Assembly (NCBI GenBank): GCA_032173965.1
Contig: CM063284.1
Coordinates: forward strand, 102,734,410-102,798,409
Reading direction: 5' to 3'
DNA: 64,000 bases
Source of the DNA: Sitta carolinensis
Taxonomy: Eukaryota > Chordata > Aves > Passeriformes > Sittidae
Shown here: in pieces, positions 11,906 to 27,419 of the stretch
Layout: each line of letters opens with the position of its first letter
How positions within the stretch are numbered: the stretch's first letter is position 1
The notes under the pieces: model-generated
Seen by the model: the letters and a program-made list of their open reading frames with translations, nothing else
The model's database searches: none
Told to the model about the DNA's origin: nothing
Position numbers and translations under genes: made by a program

Positions 11906-14900
11906 AATATGCTGGCTGCACAAATGACAGAGAAAGAGCAGCAGTGGTATTTGTTGTGCTGCTAAAGCACTCCCTTGGTCGGGAGAGAAGAACTGAGAAA
12001 AGTTATGTTGTGCACCAGCATTAAAAACATTTCAGCACCTGGAAGATTTGGAGGCCAGCCCAGGGTAAGAGAGGGACCTCTAGGAACTTGAACTTCACGC
12101 TGATGGAACTTGAGGAGCATCTTGACAGTGATGGAAATGAACCCTAGACTGAAAGCTGAAGTGGAGAGAAGCAGTCAAATTAATGCAGCAGCTTTGCAAA
12201 GTACAGAGCATTGCTGGAGCCAACTGCGTCACAACTCAGATTGCTTGTGAAGGCAAGCCACCAGCAGTGCCACTTCCATTCTGGCAGATAGAAGCTTGGG
12301 CAAGAAACCTGCATCCATTGAAATATTCTCTGTGCTTGAAAGCTGACCCATCTCCTTGGAGTGCACTTCATAGGATATGGTGCTATCTGAAGCATGTGTT
12401 TTATCTGAAGAAAGTTCATGTACAAGGAACAAACAAAAAACATAGAAAAACTGGAAAATTGAATCCCAGGAGGAGCTGTATGCCCACATAGTTTCATATG
12501 AACCAAGGGAAAAGAAAAAGTATCTATTGATTTTCAGTGTAGGATTTTGATGATTATAAGAGCCTTTCTATGGGTAGTCACTGCATTGCCTGAGCACAGG
12601 AAATTAAATCCGTTTGATCTGGCTGATAGGAAGCCTGACCAGCCTGCAATTTTCTCTACACATCAACCTACCAAGCTGGTTGTGCCCCAGATACTGCACT
12701 GCAGCTGCTAGCCCACTCCTCTGGACGTGGGGGGCACCTGGATCATTGCCTCCTGGCTCTTTGCTAATTAATTCCTTCTTGTCCTGGATAGACACAAACC
12801 ATTCATTTGCCAGAGAACAATTCACAAGCATAAAGGTGCTTGTTAGTGTGTGTTAGTCATTAACTTGGGCTTGCCTGCCTTGCCTGGTGCCCACAGCCAA
12901 AGCACACACGTGAACACACTCAAATGGACAAGAACCTGTTTCAGTTGTCATCTTCCAGTGGCTAAAGAGAGCAAACGAAGGGATTTCTCCCCACATCACC
13001 TCACATATGCAATGGACATATGAAACCTTTTGAGGGTTCCAGATCAACCAGCAGGCAGATGGGGGTCTCTCTTTCTACAACCTCTGAGAGGAGTGATTGA
13101 TCTAATTGGTTCCCTTCAGAGACAATGAATCTCATCGGCCTTTGTTTCTTTGTGGCACAAACACAGAAAAAACAGAGGAGCTTGGTCAGGCATATATCTG
13201 GTGTGTTTGAGCAAACTACTAATTAAGTATGACCACAAACAACTCTGTATGACCTACAGACTCATCTTAGGTCATTACGAAAATTTAGCATCCAGTCAGG
13301 AAGAGTGAATGGATGCCTGGCTTTCTATAGATAGCAACTGCTACTTTGGGTGCCTTTGGATACTGTCTGGCCTGACATTATGAAATCTAACCTTACAGAT
13401 TCAGATGTATTTTGCATTTCCTTGGTCAAGTCTGAATTTAATCTGCAGAGGAGAAAAAAAAAAGCAGAAGCAGGACGATTATTTAGGAAATTGAAAACGC
13501 CAAGGGAGCTCTTGGATGCTATGTTTCTCTTCCCCATCTTATTGCATGCAAATAACAGCTTTCCTTACAGTTTTTGACAGAAAGTATTTGGAGCACTCAT
13601 TTTGACTTCCTGATTTGAGTGTGTGCTTGACTCTCTGCAAGTGGCTACAGTTACCAAAAGCGCTGAAACAGAATGCTGTGCCTCAACATGAATATTCAAG
13701 TTCTTTCAGGAGGACACTGCTAAGATCATTACAATTGCTAATTATAAAAGTGGTAGCCAAAACTCCTGCTTCCTTCTATTATTCTTACATCCTGCAGATG
13801 TCCTGATTTAGCTAGTTAATCATCAGATTCTCTTGGGAATCATCTGGTCGTTCAGTCTTGTGTTACTTATTTATAAAAAAAGGGATTGCTTTGAATTTTT
13901 AGTGCGATGTATCTTATTTTCTCAAATATTATGATTAATTACTTACATATTGTATGTGAGCTTGCATTTCTTAGATACTGTTCTTGGCATGTTTGTGTGC
14001 ACTTAAAGGGTCTCTAAGCCACATTTAAGTTCCTGGGAAAACAGCACATGTCCCTTCAGTCAAAGCAGACATTTCATTTTGCTTTCAATCATTATACCAC
14101 CTGCTCGCCCTCAGCCACAGCAGCTCTTTCAAAAGCTCTGTCATGCAGCTTCTGTAAGCTTTGTTTACATCTGAAAATATTGCTCCTGTGTGGCAGCACT
14201 TGTGAGATCTGCACCAAATACTGTGTTGTGCTTGTGGGCTGCTGTGATGCCCTTCTCTGCAACAGCACCTTGTGAAATGATGTTTGGGGGAGCAGTCAGC
14301 AGAGAATGGTTGTCCAGAGTCCTCTGGCTCTTCCAGCACTTTTGTGCTACCTGTCAGCTCTAGATATCTGAATGCCTCCTCATCTTTTCACATGCTCTGA
14401 TTTTCCCACAGATAATAAGATGGTTTGGGGCTGCCATGCCATAATCAGCAAGGAAAAGAACATGAAGGGAGGAAAGGTCATCCATTAGGAAACCAGAACC
14501 CCGAGGCCTAGGAACACATCACTGCTGTGTTCCACCTACTGTCACAAGAGGCTATATTTGTAAATCCTTTATTCTGTATTATGTTTGCAATGCACTGATG
14601 GTGTGGTATTCACTGCATGGCATAGTCTCTGACACTGTGAAAACTCATATCCTTTGAAAAGGCCACTAATGGAGAATGGGAATAGAGATAATTACAAGAG
14701 TTGGCAGAGCTAAACCATCAGATCACAATAGCAAATTTGGCCACTGAATTGATTAGCAGCATGAGAGACTCTTCTCTACCAGAACAAGTTCTATTTTTTT
14801 CCTCCTTCTCTTTTTCCAATAAACCAACTGAGCTCAGCTCCAAGGTTGCAACAGAGACCACAGATTGTTCTCTATGCCTAACTCATCTCTTTTGTGTTGA

Positions 14901-17900
14901 TTTTCTTCTCAGTCAATTTTCTTTTCAGCAAACAGTGCAAAAGTTGTGTTTATTTCTTCTGTGTGGGTTAATGTATCTGAAGATAAACTCTCTTTGCTTC
15001 TGCACATGCACAACCTGTGTGCTGCATTACCACTGAGGGTTCAAGTCCTAAAGTGTGTGTGCAAGGGTGCAAAGCAAAAATCTCATCATGTTCGTGTTAT
15101 TTGCTGATTTTTCAGTCAAGCCTAAAACTACTGATGGGTCACCTTCCTGAAGCACTGGAGGTCACTGCTCAGAAGTCAGCCCCAGAGACACACTCCAGGC
15201 TCTTCAGAAGTGATAGCCAAAGACATGGGAAGAGAGGAAACGTGAAAACGGAAGAGGAATGTGAAAAGCAAGATGGGTGGGTAAAGTGGGTGTTAAAAGA
15301 GGTAGCAGGGGGGAGGGAAAGAAGAGAAGTAGCTCTAATGAACCCTGTAAAAAAATTTCATACAAAGAAATTATTAGAGAATGAAGAGATGCCAGCCAGG
15401 TTTTTATAATTTTTTTCCTGTGGATGAATCCAGAAGAAAAATATAAAAGCATCTATTTTGAATGGCTGATATTACTCTGGAATCCACATTATCCAGTTAT
15501 TGGGATGTTGTTTCCTATGTCTGTGTGAATTTATGATGTCATCGTAGAGACAAAAAAAGCAGTTGGGGTTTCCACTTGCTGCCATCTTGCACTGCATTTG
15601 CTCCTCTGCCCCAGTGTGAAACTCTGCCGATGGGGTTCAGCAGCTGGCAACGTCTGCCTTGTGGTGGAGTAGATAAACTGCACGAAGAACCCTCCATATC
15701 CTACCCACAGCCATCCAGCATATCCATGATGCAGCTCTTACCCAATCTCTCAAGAACCATTTCTGTGTCTAGCCTCAGGAACAGCCTTCCTCTCCCAGAT
15801 CCATGTGGGAACCTCAGGTTGCCACATCTTCATGGGTGCAGAGTGTCTGAAGCACCAGAGTGAGCTGCTGGGCAATGCCCCACATGGAAAGCCAGGCTTT
15901 CCATCCACCATTGCTTTTATTCAGGAGTACTGAGGGCTGGAAACATACAAATGGGCAAGCAGCGGGCATTTGCCATGTCATGTGAGCTCCAGTCTGCTGG
16001 CCAGTACAACAGGTGTTTGAGCTGCTCGTAATTTTCCTGCCAGACAGAAGAGGCTTGGCAGCCACTCAGCATACATCCTCTCCTGTTGGACTGCTTTCTC
16101 CCACACTGACCATTCTATGCATTTCTTTTAACCTTGCCTTTGTGCAACAGTTCACATCTGTGCTCTGCACAATCGAAACTTTAGATGGCTTTCTTAATCT
16201 TGATTGAATTCATTAGCCCAGATTTTCTCCTGGTTACTTGAGGCAAATCCAGATGTTTTCCCAGGTACACCTGAGGGGAAAACTTTGTTGATAATGTTTT
16301 TGAAGCTCTTTCCTTTGCTATAAACAATGCCCTTGGAACAGTTCTAAGCTGCTTTGTGAACTTATTTTTCCCCATCTGAAAGGACTGAATAAACTGAACA
16401 ACTTGGCGGTGCATTAAAGCTTGTTTGAAACCACACACAAAAGAATTTGTGCAGCTCAAATGCCAGAGAAATGTGTTCACATGTGATTGAACATAATAGT
16501 CCAAGATTAGAAAATCTAGCAAGAAGCTAGGGGGGATTAAGAGCATGCTCCTGTGAAAACCTTGATACCTTCGGATGAAAGTCAAGGCAATGAGGTAACT
16601 AGATGAGACTAGTTTGCTGAATTCTATCACTCTACCACAAAATAAGCAAAGTAAAAAGAAGATTTTACTCATTTCGCTTCCACTCTTGTCCTTCATCTAG
16701 GCATGAATATAAATTTTTAAAGCTTCGGAGTATTAAAGCTATATATTTGTGTCAGCAAATTGAATACAATCTGTTTTGCAAATATTAGGAGCTCTAAACC
16801 CTCGGGCCAAATTCTGCAATGATACAACTCTGATAGACTTCAGCTGAACATATACATGAAACAACAGAAAGCATAATTTGACTGAGCCAAATCCATTCTT
16901 TTTATCAATATAGAACACTGGGAAAGTACACTGGGCTAAATTCTGAGCAAGGATGCATTTTTATAATTGAGATAATAACACAGACAGCCATGATACTATA
17001 ATTTAAAATATGCTAGCAAAAAAGAGCAGAATTAGAGATGTTTGTTGGAGAGTCTAATAGAAACATTCTCCTTCATGATGAGATGCCGAGTCTTTAAAGA
17101 AAACTTTAGCAACTATGTTCAAAAAATGAAGTTCCTACCTATGCCAAGAGTTCTGTGCATTTTGACAGAGCAGAACTGCAAAGTAGTAAGGCATCAAATA
17201 GATCTCAAAAACTACGTTTTCTTGTTCCACTCCACCAGAAGGCTGAATCTGTGAGATCAGCTAGATTCATGTGTAACTCTGTAGTTACTCCTCACTAGTG
17301 GGTTAATGAATGAGTTTAAAATTTTCACTCACCATATCCTGTGTAAACCAAAATGGTATATTCCTCCTCCAAAAACTTCTTACAATTAAGTGCCTCCATC
17401 CCTCTGTAATGGAATTGGAGCTCATTGTTCTAGAGGCACCTCTATATTCTCATGACATTTAAAAAAACTCTGTCTCTCTACAACCATTCCCTGCTTTTCT
17501 AGTTCTCTAAGTCTCTAGAAAAATATCAGTTCCAGAAAAATAATTGAATAGCTCAAGATGAAATTAAGAAAGCAAGCCATCTTCCATAATTTTCCTCTGC
17601 TCTACACTCCAACAGAACATTCTGGTTCACATTCCTTAGGCAACAAAATGAAGCATAAAGTTCTGGTTTACAATGTCCCCGAACTGAATGATTTGCTCTT
17701 TGGCATAGGTTTGAAGGCAGGATTACTTAGAATTTTTAACATTTTCAATTCAGGGAGAAAGATTCCCTTCTTTATATTGACTCATTTTGTTGCTTGCAAA
17801 ACTAGCACGTGGATCTAGAACCTGATTTTAAAAATTGTGGTCAGGAGTTGTCTGATCTAGGGCTGGGGAATGGGTTCATCTCCTTTTATCTCTGTGATTT

Positions 17901-20900
17901 ATACTGCTTTGTTGCAAGGCAAATGAAGTGTTATTACAATTCAATGTGTGTTACTATTCTCTGAGGAAAGGGCAACCTATTAGGAAAAAGGCACGAAACT
18001 CAATGTAATTTGAAAATAACACAGCATAACTGATATTTCTTTAGAAGAGGCTTATATGGAAGGGAACCAGAGGTTAATTGTGCAAAATAGTATTACTGCA
18101 CATCCAAATGCCATTTTTAAATGTTATAGTACATTAAAGTATACTGCAGTGAATTAATAGTCCTAGCAGTGATGATAAGCATGGGTGGACTTGAGGAGGT
18201 ATCCTGCAGCTGCTTTCTCTCAAATATAAGTAATATTAAGGAAACAAGGAACTCTGCTTTTGACCAGAGTTAATGAGACATCAGCAGTGAATAAAACCAC
18301 TTTAAACCAAAGTTTCCATATTATATTTTAACAAAATATTGCCAAACAATTTTTTTAGTAGTGACCGAGACAGAATGACCTTGCAGAGAAATTTGGCAAA
18401 CCTGTACAGCGTTCGGGTTGCTTTCTCATTTGAGGGGTCGCTGATAGGCTTACTTCATGCCATGTAAATGTCCATCCAGCCTAACCTGGTGCAGCCTAAT
18501 GATCTTTCCACATTTTGATGTCAATGTCAAGGTTCAGATTGGTGTAGTATTCCCAAGTTGTCTGGACTGATATTCGGCCAAAATCAAGGCAGTGCCACTG
18601 AGGCTGAACAAATAATTCTTGCCAATGGTCACATCAAATCGGCCACTTTCAACTTCTCAGGTGCTATGGGAAACAGCAAATGGTGACGGAGTGTCTGTCC
18701 TGAGAGTCCTGTAGCTTTCTGTGTCACCTGGCTTGTAACAGTAGAGGACACCTTCAAGGGAAGTAACTCAGTGCTGTGAAAGTGTAAGTGGACTGTTCTG
18801 ATAATTTTTCTAAGGTAGCCAAAGGACTCGGATGCCACTTGCCTATTTCTTTTCAGAAAGCCCACACTCTGCCTTTAAACAGTCTCCCCTGAACAGACTC
18901 CAGAAGTGTATTGGAAATTCTATCATTCTACAGCCCCTCCATAGTGCCAATGCTCTTTGCTGTTGGAGACCCGAGGGAAGGACAAAGATCGAAGGACTCT
19001 TAATGGAATGTGTTTCAGGATCCATGAGATTGTATTTATAAACCAGATCTACAGAAAAATGGATTAGAGGAGTGCCAACAAAAGGAGCATTGTTCCAGGT
19101 GACTACACTGCCCGGTCTCTGAAAGAGAGCTGCAACTCACTCTGCTGCTCAGTGCAGTTCAGAGCTATGTGCATCTAAACGTGGTTAAAGTTTCCAGAGA
19201 TACTGAATAGAAGCATCACAAAACTATCTAGTGTGGCAATAACACATTTTGCCAAAGAAAAACCTCTGAGGATTGGTGTGCAAGTTACTGCTGAATGATT
19301 GCCAGGAAGAACTTAAATTTCTCTGAGTTTCTCTTGCAACTCTTAAGGAAAACGCTCTCAAATAATGAGACACAACAATTTCCTTGGGCTTTCATGTATG
19401 TACTGATACATTATTGCCTTAAGCAAAAAGGCACAGCATAAATAACAGCATTATAATGCAATGCACACTCTAGAGCCTTGTAATCACAGATACAATTGTA
19501 ACAGCAGGTCTATGTTGTCCCGTTAAATAGCGATCTGTAATTCAGACCATGCAGAATTGAGTGTGGTTCGTATCTCTCAGGATTATAAATCTAAGGTGGG
19601 AGTTTTACATTGCAACTTCCTTCACTACGGTGATTGCCATCAACTGCATGGATAAGCTCCTACATCAATTCAGTGCTAATAGGACTCCCTGGGTATCATC
19701 ACTCAAGTGTCTCTGTCAAATTAAAGTTTTTCACTTCATCAATCCAGCATAAATATTCTTTAATACCAATTAATACAATCCATTCATCATGATGGTAGTT
19801 TTACAATTGCGCCAGCATTTGCACAACTGTAATACATATGGTACTGAGAAAACCCCACAGCCTGAATGAAACATCAGCTTGTTCTTGAAATAGTGTCCTG
19901 ATATTTTTACATGTAATGTTCTATTAGAAAATGAAAGAAAGCTCCAGGATAGATGTTCAATTAAATTTCTTGGTTTCATTTCAGAAAGACTGCAGCCATA
20001 TATTTTAGATAGTTCTGCTGTGCTATATTATTAGTAGCAAAATATATTAATAAGGTTATTTAAGGAAAGTATCTCTTCCCTTTAAGCTGGTGGTACTGGG
20101 ACGATTTGGGGGTATTTTTTCATCCCCTACAATATGACTTCCCCCAAAACAAGACTGTAATTACAGTGTAAAGGAGAAAAATCAGATTTACAGTTTGATG
20201 ACAGTGAAGGCAATAATCCTAACAAATAGAGGACAGAGCATAATAAAAAACAGTTATGATTTTTGCCTTGTCCCTGACTATGTAATTTCCTTGTTCTATC
20301 AGTGGGAGGACACACATTGCCTGATCTGCTCCTAAGGCTCTCCAAAGTCATCTTTCACTCTTACATTTCAGCAGCAAGCACTTACAGCAAACTTTCATTC
20401 TGTATAACAGCTATGTATTACCTAAGAAACATCAGCTGCAAGATTGTTCAGTGCGATTCTTGGAACATAAAAATGATTGTTTTTCATTGAAATGTTCTGG
20501 TCCAATTTAACCCACTGAGACCAGAAAATAGCAAGTGTCTGAAATAAATCATTTTCAGATGACAGGAGAAAAGTACCGGGAATTAGGAATCGGAGGATAT
20601 TAGTTCTTGCTCTGCCACATGCTGCCTCCAAGACTTTGGTCAAACTGCTTTCTTTCTCCTGTTTTCCTTCCCTATTCTCACTACTTCAATTACAAGCTTT
20701 TTGTTTGAGTTTGCACAAACAGTAGCACAGTGCAATTCCATCCAAAAAAGGGCACGTTTACAAAATCAGGCAGGCTTCCTCTCTCATTAACTTCACCAGT
20801 CCTTGTTGTCATGGGTTTGCTGGGGGTTTTTAAGGATGAACATCAGCTGCTGAAACCATATGTTTTTGTTTTGGGTAAAAGTGATTTTCTGGGTTTTGAG

Positions 20901-23395
20901 CCTGCTTTGGGTGCAGCAAGATGCATGTGGACAGGGATGCCCGCAGTCCCTGTGCAAGCAGCTGGGAATAGCTGGTGGCAGCAGATGGCACTTATTCCTC
21001 CGCAAGACACTTCCTTTCCCTGGACACTTTTTACCAAAACCAAGAGGGGTTCCTTCACTGACCTCAAGAAAACACTGCTTACTTGGCTTAGACATAATTC
21101 AGACATGAATTTGGTAGAAAAATTACAAGGAGGGTAGAAAACAGCAAAGACATAAAGTCTCCTTCACACTCAGATTGCACTGGGATTTGTAGCCAGATAG
21201 ATTTTTAGCCTGCTGCATTCATTACCACATTTTGAGACCTCAGGTAATTTTCATCCATCACTGGATTGTTTGAGACAGGGTGAATTTTCCTGCCTTTTCA
21301 AGGAACCTGGCTGGCTCACTAGAAATGGTAAGTTCAGACTGGCCCATTTCAGCAGGCGACAGAAAGCCACTTTAGACACTTATCTGATGACAATCTCCTA
21401 CCTTGCTTGATAAAGTCAAATCAGATCAGAGCACAGCAGAAAGCAGAGCTCTACTATATCAATAGCAGGAAAAAAATCTACTTTTTCTATACCTTTAGTC
21501 TCTGCATAATCAGAGAGCCCCAACATTAGGCTGGGGAGTAGTGATGGAAGGGATTGAGGGAGAACTCTGCAGGGCAGGGAGCTGGCACAGAGTGGGGTGG
21601 CAGGGAAGAAGGAATGAGCCTTCCATCAGGTGAAAACAATTTGGGAAGAGACTGTGACCTATTCTGCACAAGTTATTAACAGTTGTTCCCAGATGGCTTT
21701 TATTAATAAAATTGTGGCCTAATTATGCCACCACACTTGAATTTTGTTTTACTTTCTGTGCTTTTGGGACAGGAAGCAAAATATATTCAAGAGAAATGAG
21801 AAGATGGTCCTGGAGACAAAAATTCCTGGCACATTTAAAGATATATTAACCAATACAGTAGCAACTTAACTCATGGGAAAGCAGAAAAAATTGCAAAAAC
21901 ATGGAGACAGAGACTAGAAAAAGAGAAGAAACAGAATTAAAGAAAGAACAGAAATGAAGGACACAGTGCAGCTTCTTAAATTGTAAGGGAAAAATGTTAT
22001 TGTCAAATACCGTGCATGACATGTACGAACAATGAATACTTTCTAAATCCTGTACAGAAGCATGAAGGGTATAGAAACATCTGCCAATATAGCCTTTCCT
22101 AAAGGATCCATCCATCCAGGGCAAAATTATGCAAGCAGTCTCACAAAAGCACACTCTACAGAGGCCAGTTTTCTCCCCTCCCGTCCTCTGCTGTTACTAG
22201 AACCAGAAGAAAACCTGGGAAAAAAGCACCTTTTTTTGTTCTCAGCAGTGCAGTACTCAGGCCTTAATTTATGAAGACTTGTTCTGAATAGTCCCACTGT
22301 AACCTCATAGTAACCACCAAAATTGAGAAAGTTTGAAAATACTATAGGCTGAAGACATTCTCTTGTTTTTACATTTTGTTTATTTTTGGTTTTCAGGTTG
22401 CTTTTTAAAGGCCTTGTGTTACTATGGCTATAACTGTGATGGTCAGAGGACACTGGTAGGCTAAAATTTGCAGGTCTTTACTGGTAAAACTGACACAATG
22501 GGAAAAAGGAGAAAGTCTTCCTGGTGTACAACCCCTTCCTACCTACTTTTTCTGACCAGAGGGGTTGGTCTAATAAAAGATTCTACTCCCCCTCACAAAT
22601 CTTATCTCCCTGGCAAAAGGATTCTAATTTATTTACAGCTCTAAGGGCCTTATACTACTATTTATTTTAATGCTGGAATAATCCTGAACAATGTGCCTCT
22701 ATATTTGATAGTCTGAATTTGAAGCACTAAAGGCAATTTGTGACATAACTCACTCAGGCTTTTTTTTTTCCTTTTCAGGTCCCAAATGCATAGCTTAACT
22801 CACATAATCAGAAAGTGGATTTATAGAACCCATTGCAGCTTTAATACTTGAAGAAGCATTAGCAATTTAGGAAAAAGTAGTAGATAAAAACACTGGAAAT
22901 TTTAGAAAATGTTAATATCTTCCTTATTGAAATACACTTGCCTTGCCTGAGGCATCCTTCCTAGAGAAAAAAAAAAGGAAAAAAACCAAGCTGCATTAAG
23001 ATTTGACTGCAGTATTGAATTTAATTTTGTTTTATCACATGTGTACACAGGAAATGTATAAGAATAACTAGTTTTTCCTGCAAAGGTATCATCTGAGAAT
23101 TTTCTGACATGTTTGTAAGTGTTTATGCAAAGAATGTGATGGAGAATGCTGTGTCTCAGCAGTTGTAAGCAGTGCTAAAATCCAGTATAAAAATAAACTA
23201 TTGCTGGTTAAAGTATTTGAGAAGACCAGCTTAAAGCACATTCATTGCTGCTTGTGCAAGAACAGCTCCTCTGTGAACATGAAAGAAGAATTTTGCTCAT
23301 CTGTAGCACAGAGTTATAAATTATTTACATTTGGGCTGGAATCATGTCCTGACTTGGTTTTATGAGAGTATTAAGCATGTTTTTGATACTAGATA

Positions 23396-23429
23396 AGTAA
23401 TGAAAACCAACAAGTAATGAAAACCAACA
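23396..23429 (+). repeat. Exact short tandem duplication (about 17-bp unit)
   Basis: AGTAATGAAAACCAACA occurs twice head to tail with no mismatch. This is a recent-looking slippage duplication. Confidence 0.85.
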
Positions 23430-26400
23430 ATATTAAGGACATAGCAATACATCCTAAGTACCTACTGCTACACTAGATGGGCACCTTGGCAGACATGGAT
23501 AATGGAGAGAGAAGGAGACTTTACAGATTAGGCTTTTCTTGTATCAGTTTACTTTCTAAAGCTGTCTAAAAAAGAAAGGGAATAAACTGCTGTTTAACAT
23601 GCATGCAAGAAAATTTGTTGTGCTGCTTATAGCCATGTAAGATTGAAGGATTTCTTTTGGGTTTATTATTAGAATAATCAGAAACATTGCACTCCATCAT
23701 TTTGTGATAATAATCCTTGTTGTTACAGGGGGGAAATCGACAGCAGGATAAATTCTTTGTTCACTTCTACTGGGACAAAACCAAAATAATCATGTTCATA
23801 ACAGATTTACTCTGGAGTTTACATCAGTGTAAATGAAATCAGAAAACATTGCAAACATATGTATTATGGACAGTAATGGGCGCCAAGTGTAGAAAATGCA
23901 GCATTACCACTTGAACTCAGTTTTACCTTTCACAGTATTACTGGGCTGCTTTCTTGCTCACGTCAGCTGATCAGAAGGCTAACATCCTGTAGAAAAAAAA
24001 CCCAAAGTGAATTTTATGTAACCAATTTCTTTAAATCCTTGGATTTCCAGATTTTGTGCTCCATCCAGTGTGATTTTTTATGAGATTCAAAATCCAGTAC
24101 CTTTTAAATTGACAATATTATAACTGAAGCAAAAGTTAAATAGAACTCCTAGGACTGGATTAGCATTTTTTCTGGCAAAGAGGTAAAATTATATTAACAG
24201 GTTTTTTTCCAAGGACTCTTATATTTGTGCTTAGGGAGCAGGAAGTCTGAGAAGCAGTCAGAACCTCCGGAGAAGTGGTTCGTCATCGCCTGGGTGGTGC
24301 TAAATGTACCAGCTTGTTTAAATAGCAAATGATTTTAAATATGAAAGGAGGCTTCCTCCAAGAATTGTTATATTGAGCATCACAAAATTGCTGTGTTTTT
24401 TTTTTTTTTTTTTCTTCCAGAGAGCTAACCTCCATCTGTTTCTGAAAGAGCTTAGCATTCATGAAATAAGAAATTATATTTCAGAGCATAGCTCTTTATC
24501 ACTCAACAGTTAATGGGGCTAAGAAAAGATTTGAGTAGATTCTTCTTACTGCAGTGCAAGCTCTGAGGAAACAAAAGGAACTGCCTGGAGATGTCGTGAA
24601 GCCATAGTTATTTGATTACAACTTAACCTCTTGCAATCAGAAAGCAACAAAAGGACACCCAACATGTAGGTCATTACTGAAAATGTTGGCATTTGGCAGG
24701 TCATATTTCGTCTGAGTTCTGAAATCTGAAATGCTGTTAGGCCTGCAACACACTGGAAAGAACATAAAGAGAGAAAGCACTGAAAAATGCAGGAGACCAA
24801 TAGGAAAGGAGAATACATCTTAGAAAGCATACAGTTTTCTGTCCCCTCCTCTGGAAGCTGGAGAGTAAAAGGAGGCAGTGATTGTTTGGTATATCCTTGA
24901 CTAAGATATTTCAAGGACTTGGTATTCTTTATGTTTGAAAGCACTGGAGAATTTAACCTTGTGTTAAACACCCAACTCCTTTTTATGCCTCTTATTGATT
25001 TGTTGTTGCAATGTTGATGGTTGGCTACTGAATATTCGTGGCTTATGGGAGGCAATGTGCCACCTTCTCTGTTATCTGACAGTCTCTGAGCAAACTGCTG
25101 CTTAGCCAAACTCTCCTCTGTCCAAACTGTCCTCTGTCCTGCTAGAGGTTATTAGCAAACACATTCAATTCCTCACTGCCCTTCGGTTCCCTGTCTCAGT
25201 GAATACAATTGAATGAAGGCTACACAGGGGATAAATATTCAGTGCATCTTGCTTATCCAACTCTCCATTTGATAGTTTTATGTGTTGGTTTCTTGGTCTG
25301 TACCTTGAATACACCACAGAACTTTTATTTTATGAATAAGTTAACTTGTTCAAAAATTTATTTTGACTAAGGCAAAGAAATGTCTCTTTTCAATAGCTGA
25401 GTTCAGTAACAGAAATATTTGCTCCCTCCCACTCCCAAAATCAAGCTCCAGGCTTAAAAAACCATGAAAGGATCAAAAACTTAAAAGCAAATGAAAACTT
25501 CTATCTGATAATAGACAATATTCAGTGTAGCTGTCACTGCTGGTAATACATGAATCCTTTTGTAAAACACTCCTACACCTCTCCAGAATGTACATAAATG
25601 AATACCGCATACGGCAAATAATCACATATGTTGCAACCATGACAGTTTTATTAGTGCTAATAATGCTATTTTATACACTCATGAAACATGGCAAGTTCAT
25701 ACTTTCAAATTGGCTAAATCTCTCTTGTTTGATAGTGCTGTACTTGCCCTGAATTTCCAGAAGAATTTATTGAAGTTTGGGTCTCCCACCTTCAGGACAA
25801 TCACTTAGAAGTGCCCTGGAGGGGCTGGTATTTAGCTACCAATCAGGATTTCTAGGGGCAGCTCTTCCAAGGTAACTCACTTCTGAGAAGTCAAAGCCTA
25901 ACACAAAGTACATAGCACTGCCAGCAGCATAAGCACAGCTGTGGCACTGTTCAGCTGAAACGGGGAGAAAGGATGCATTTAAAGAGACACAATACATTTC
26001 TCTGGTTGACTTAGCATAACCTGATACGATTTTCCTTTCAATTTGCTGCAGTCCCACGTGTAAGTCAAATGGAGCAGTAACACATGTATCTATAGCATCT
26101 GTAACAGCAAATTTGCTTGGACACAACTGGTTTGTGGGGGGGAAGGAAGGTTCTTTGGTCTTTTGGGGTGTTTTTTTTAATGTGCAGCCTTTGCTGTGAA
26201 TTCAGGATTTCATTTATTTAACTTTTAATTGGGAGTATTTTGACCTGATGATGTCCTTATGGTTTGGCTGAAACGTGTTTACTCGAACAGCAGGAATGTT
26301 TTCCCATTCTTAGTAAACTGAGAGAAAATAGAAGAGAGGGTAGGATTTTGGAGGTTATAGAAACTTGTTGCTGTATGCCATCTTTTTACAGCTAACATTC

Positions 26401-27331
26401 CTGATGCCCCTAAACCTCTGTCTGCACTGCCCACACCCAGTTTGAAGGTGCAGTGGAAAGTCTCATCTTTCAGTCTAAAATAGCATCAGTCTTTTCCATT
26501 GCAAAAGCAATCAGGAAGATAAAACCAGTTCACTGGGGTTAAGCGAGTGTCACTCAGCTTTCAAATACCATACTGTGAGGTTCCCATAAATGAAGGGAGA
26601 GGAAGAGGGGGAAGTTTGTTCTCTCAGTGTTGCAAAACGCATGTTCCTGCACTAAGAATGAGCAGGAATCCATGTCAACTGAGGAGAGGCTGCTGAGGAG
26701 CTTCAAGATGGTTATAGTCAGCAACCAGCCTTTCAGAGCAATTATTAGAAATTCTTGCCTAGAAATCTTGGTGTCTTAATCAGTTCAGAAAAGATCTTGA
26801 ACCTGGTTCTGGACACAAGCAAACAAAAATACTCTTAACTCACTTATGTGCACAGAGTGGAAAAAGAGGGAAATAAAGCCTTGCATACTGACCTGGTAGA
26901 CTCAGTAGGATTAGTGCAGAAATCACTCAGCCTACACTGAGCAATTCTGTTCTGCTTTTGGTTATCTGCAGAAACGGCTGAGAGCAGAATCATCCTCCTC
27001 CTCAGCCATCCAGAGTGTTTGGTAAAGGAGCATTGTTGCTAATGGTATTTGATTTCTAATACCTTTTAACTTAGTAAGAATGGGGACAACCTCTAGAGAC
27101 ATCAGTAAAAGTTTCTGAAATAAAAGATGATTTTATCTTCGGGTGATAAAGATGCTGAAGTCTGGAGATATAAATGGTTTTGAATGAGGGAGACTGAAAA
27201 CAGGAACAATATCAGCTGAGCTTACTTTTGGAGTTCTTCAATTATACTTTGTGAAGGAGAAGAAAGGAGAAAGCTCATTTTATGCAAAATCAGAAGAAAG
27301 CTTTAGGCATCTGATTTTTAAAAAGTAAACC

Positions 27332-27419
<88 letters not shown>

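Larger units (their letters stand above)
9991..27331. other. Intergenic, A+T-rich, no gene recognised
   Basis: The longest ATG-initiated frame is 171 codons on the minus strand at 16181-16696. Another, at 24546-25109, opens with TTG rather than ATG. Neither contains a recognisable domain, and stop-free runs of that size are expected once or twice by chance in 64 kb read in six frames. Poly-T is present at about 24391-24413. Apart from the short duplications listed separately I see nothing that marks an exon. Confidence 0.6.

Noticed and set aside
16181..16696. 171-codon minus-strand ATG frame
   Set aside because: It has a true ATG but no domain, no conserved spacing and ordinary composition. 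With 3 stops in 64 codons, one or two stop-free runs of this length are expected in six frames of 64 kb.
24390..24425. Polypyrimidine tract followed by CAG, like a splice acceptor
   Set aside because: The following sequence has stops in short order and no exon-like coding segment or donor could be paired with it.
24546..25109. 187-codon minus-strand frame
   Set aside because: It opens with TTG, its first ATG is roughly halfway in, and it shows no recognisable domain. Frames of this size are near chance expectation for 64 kb.
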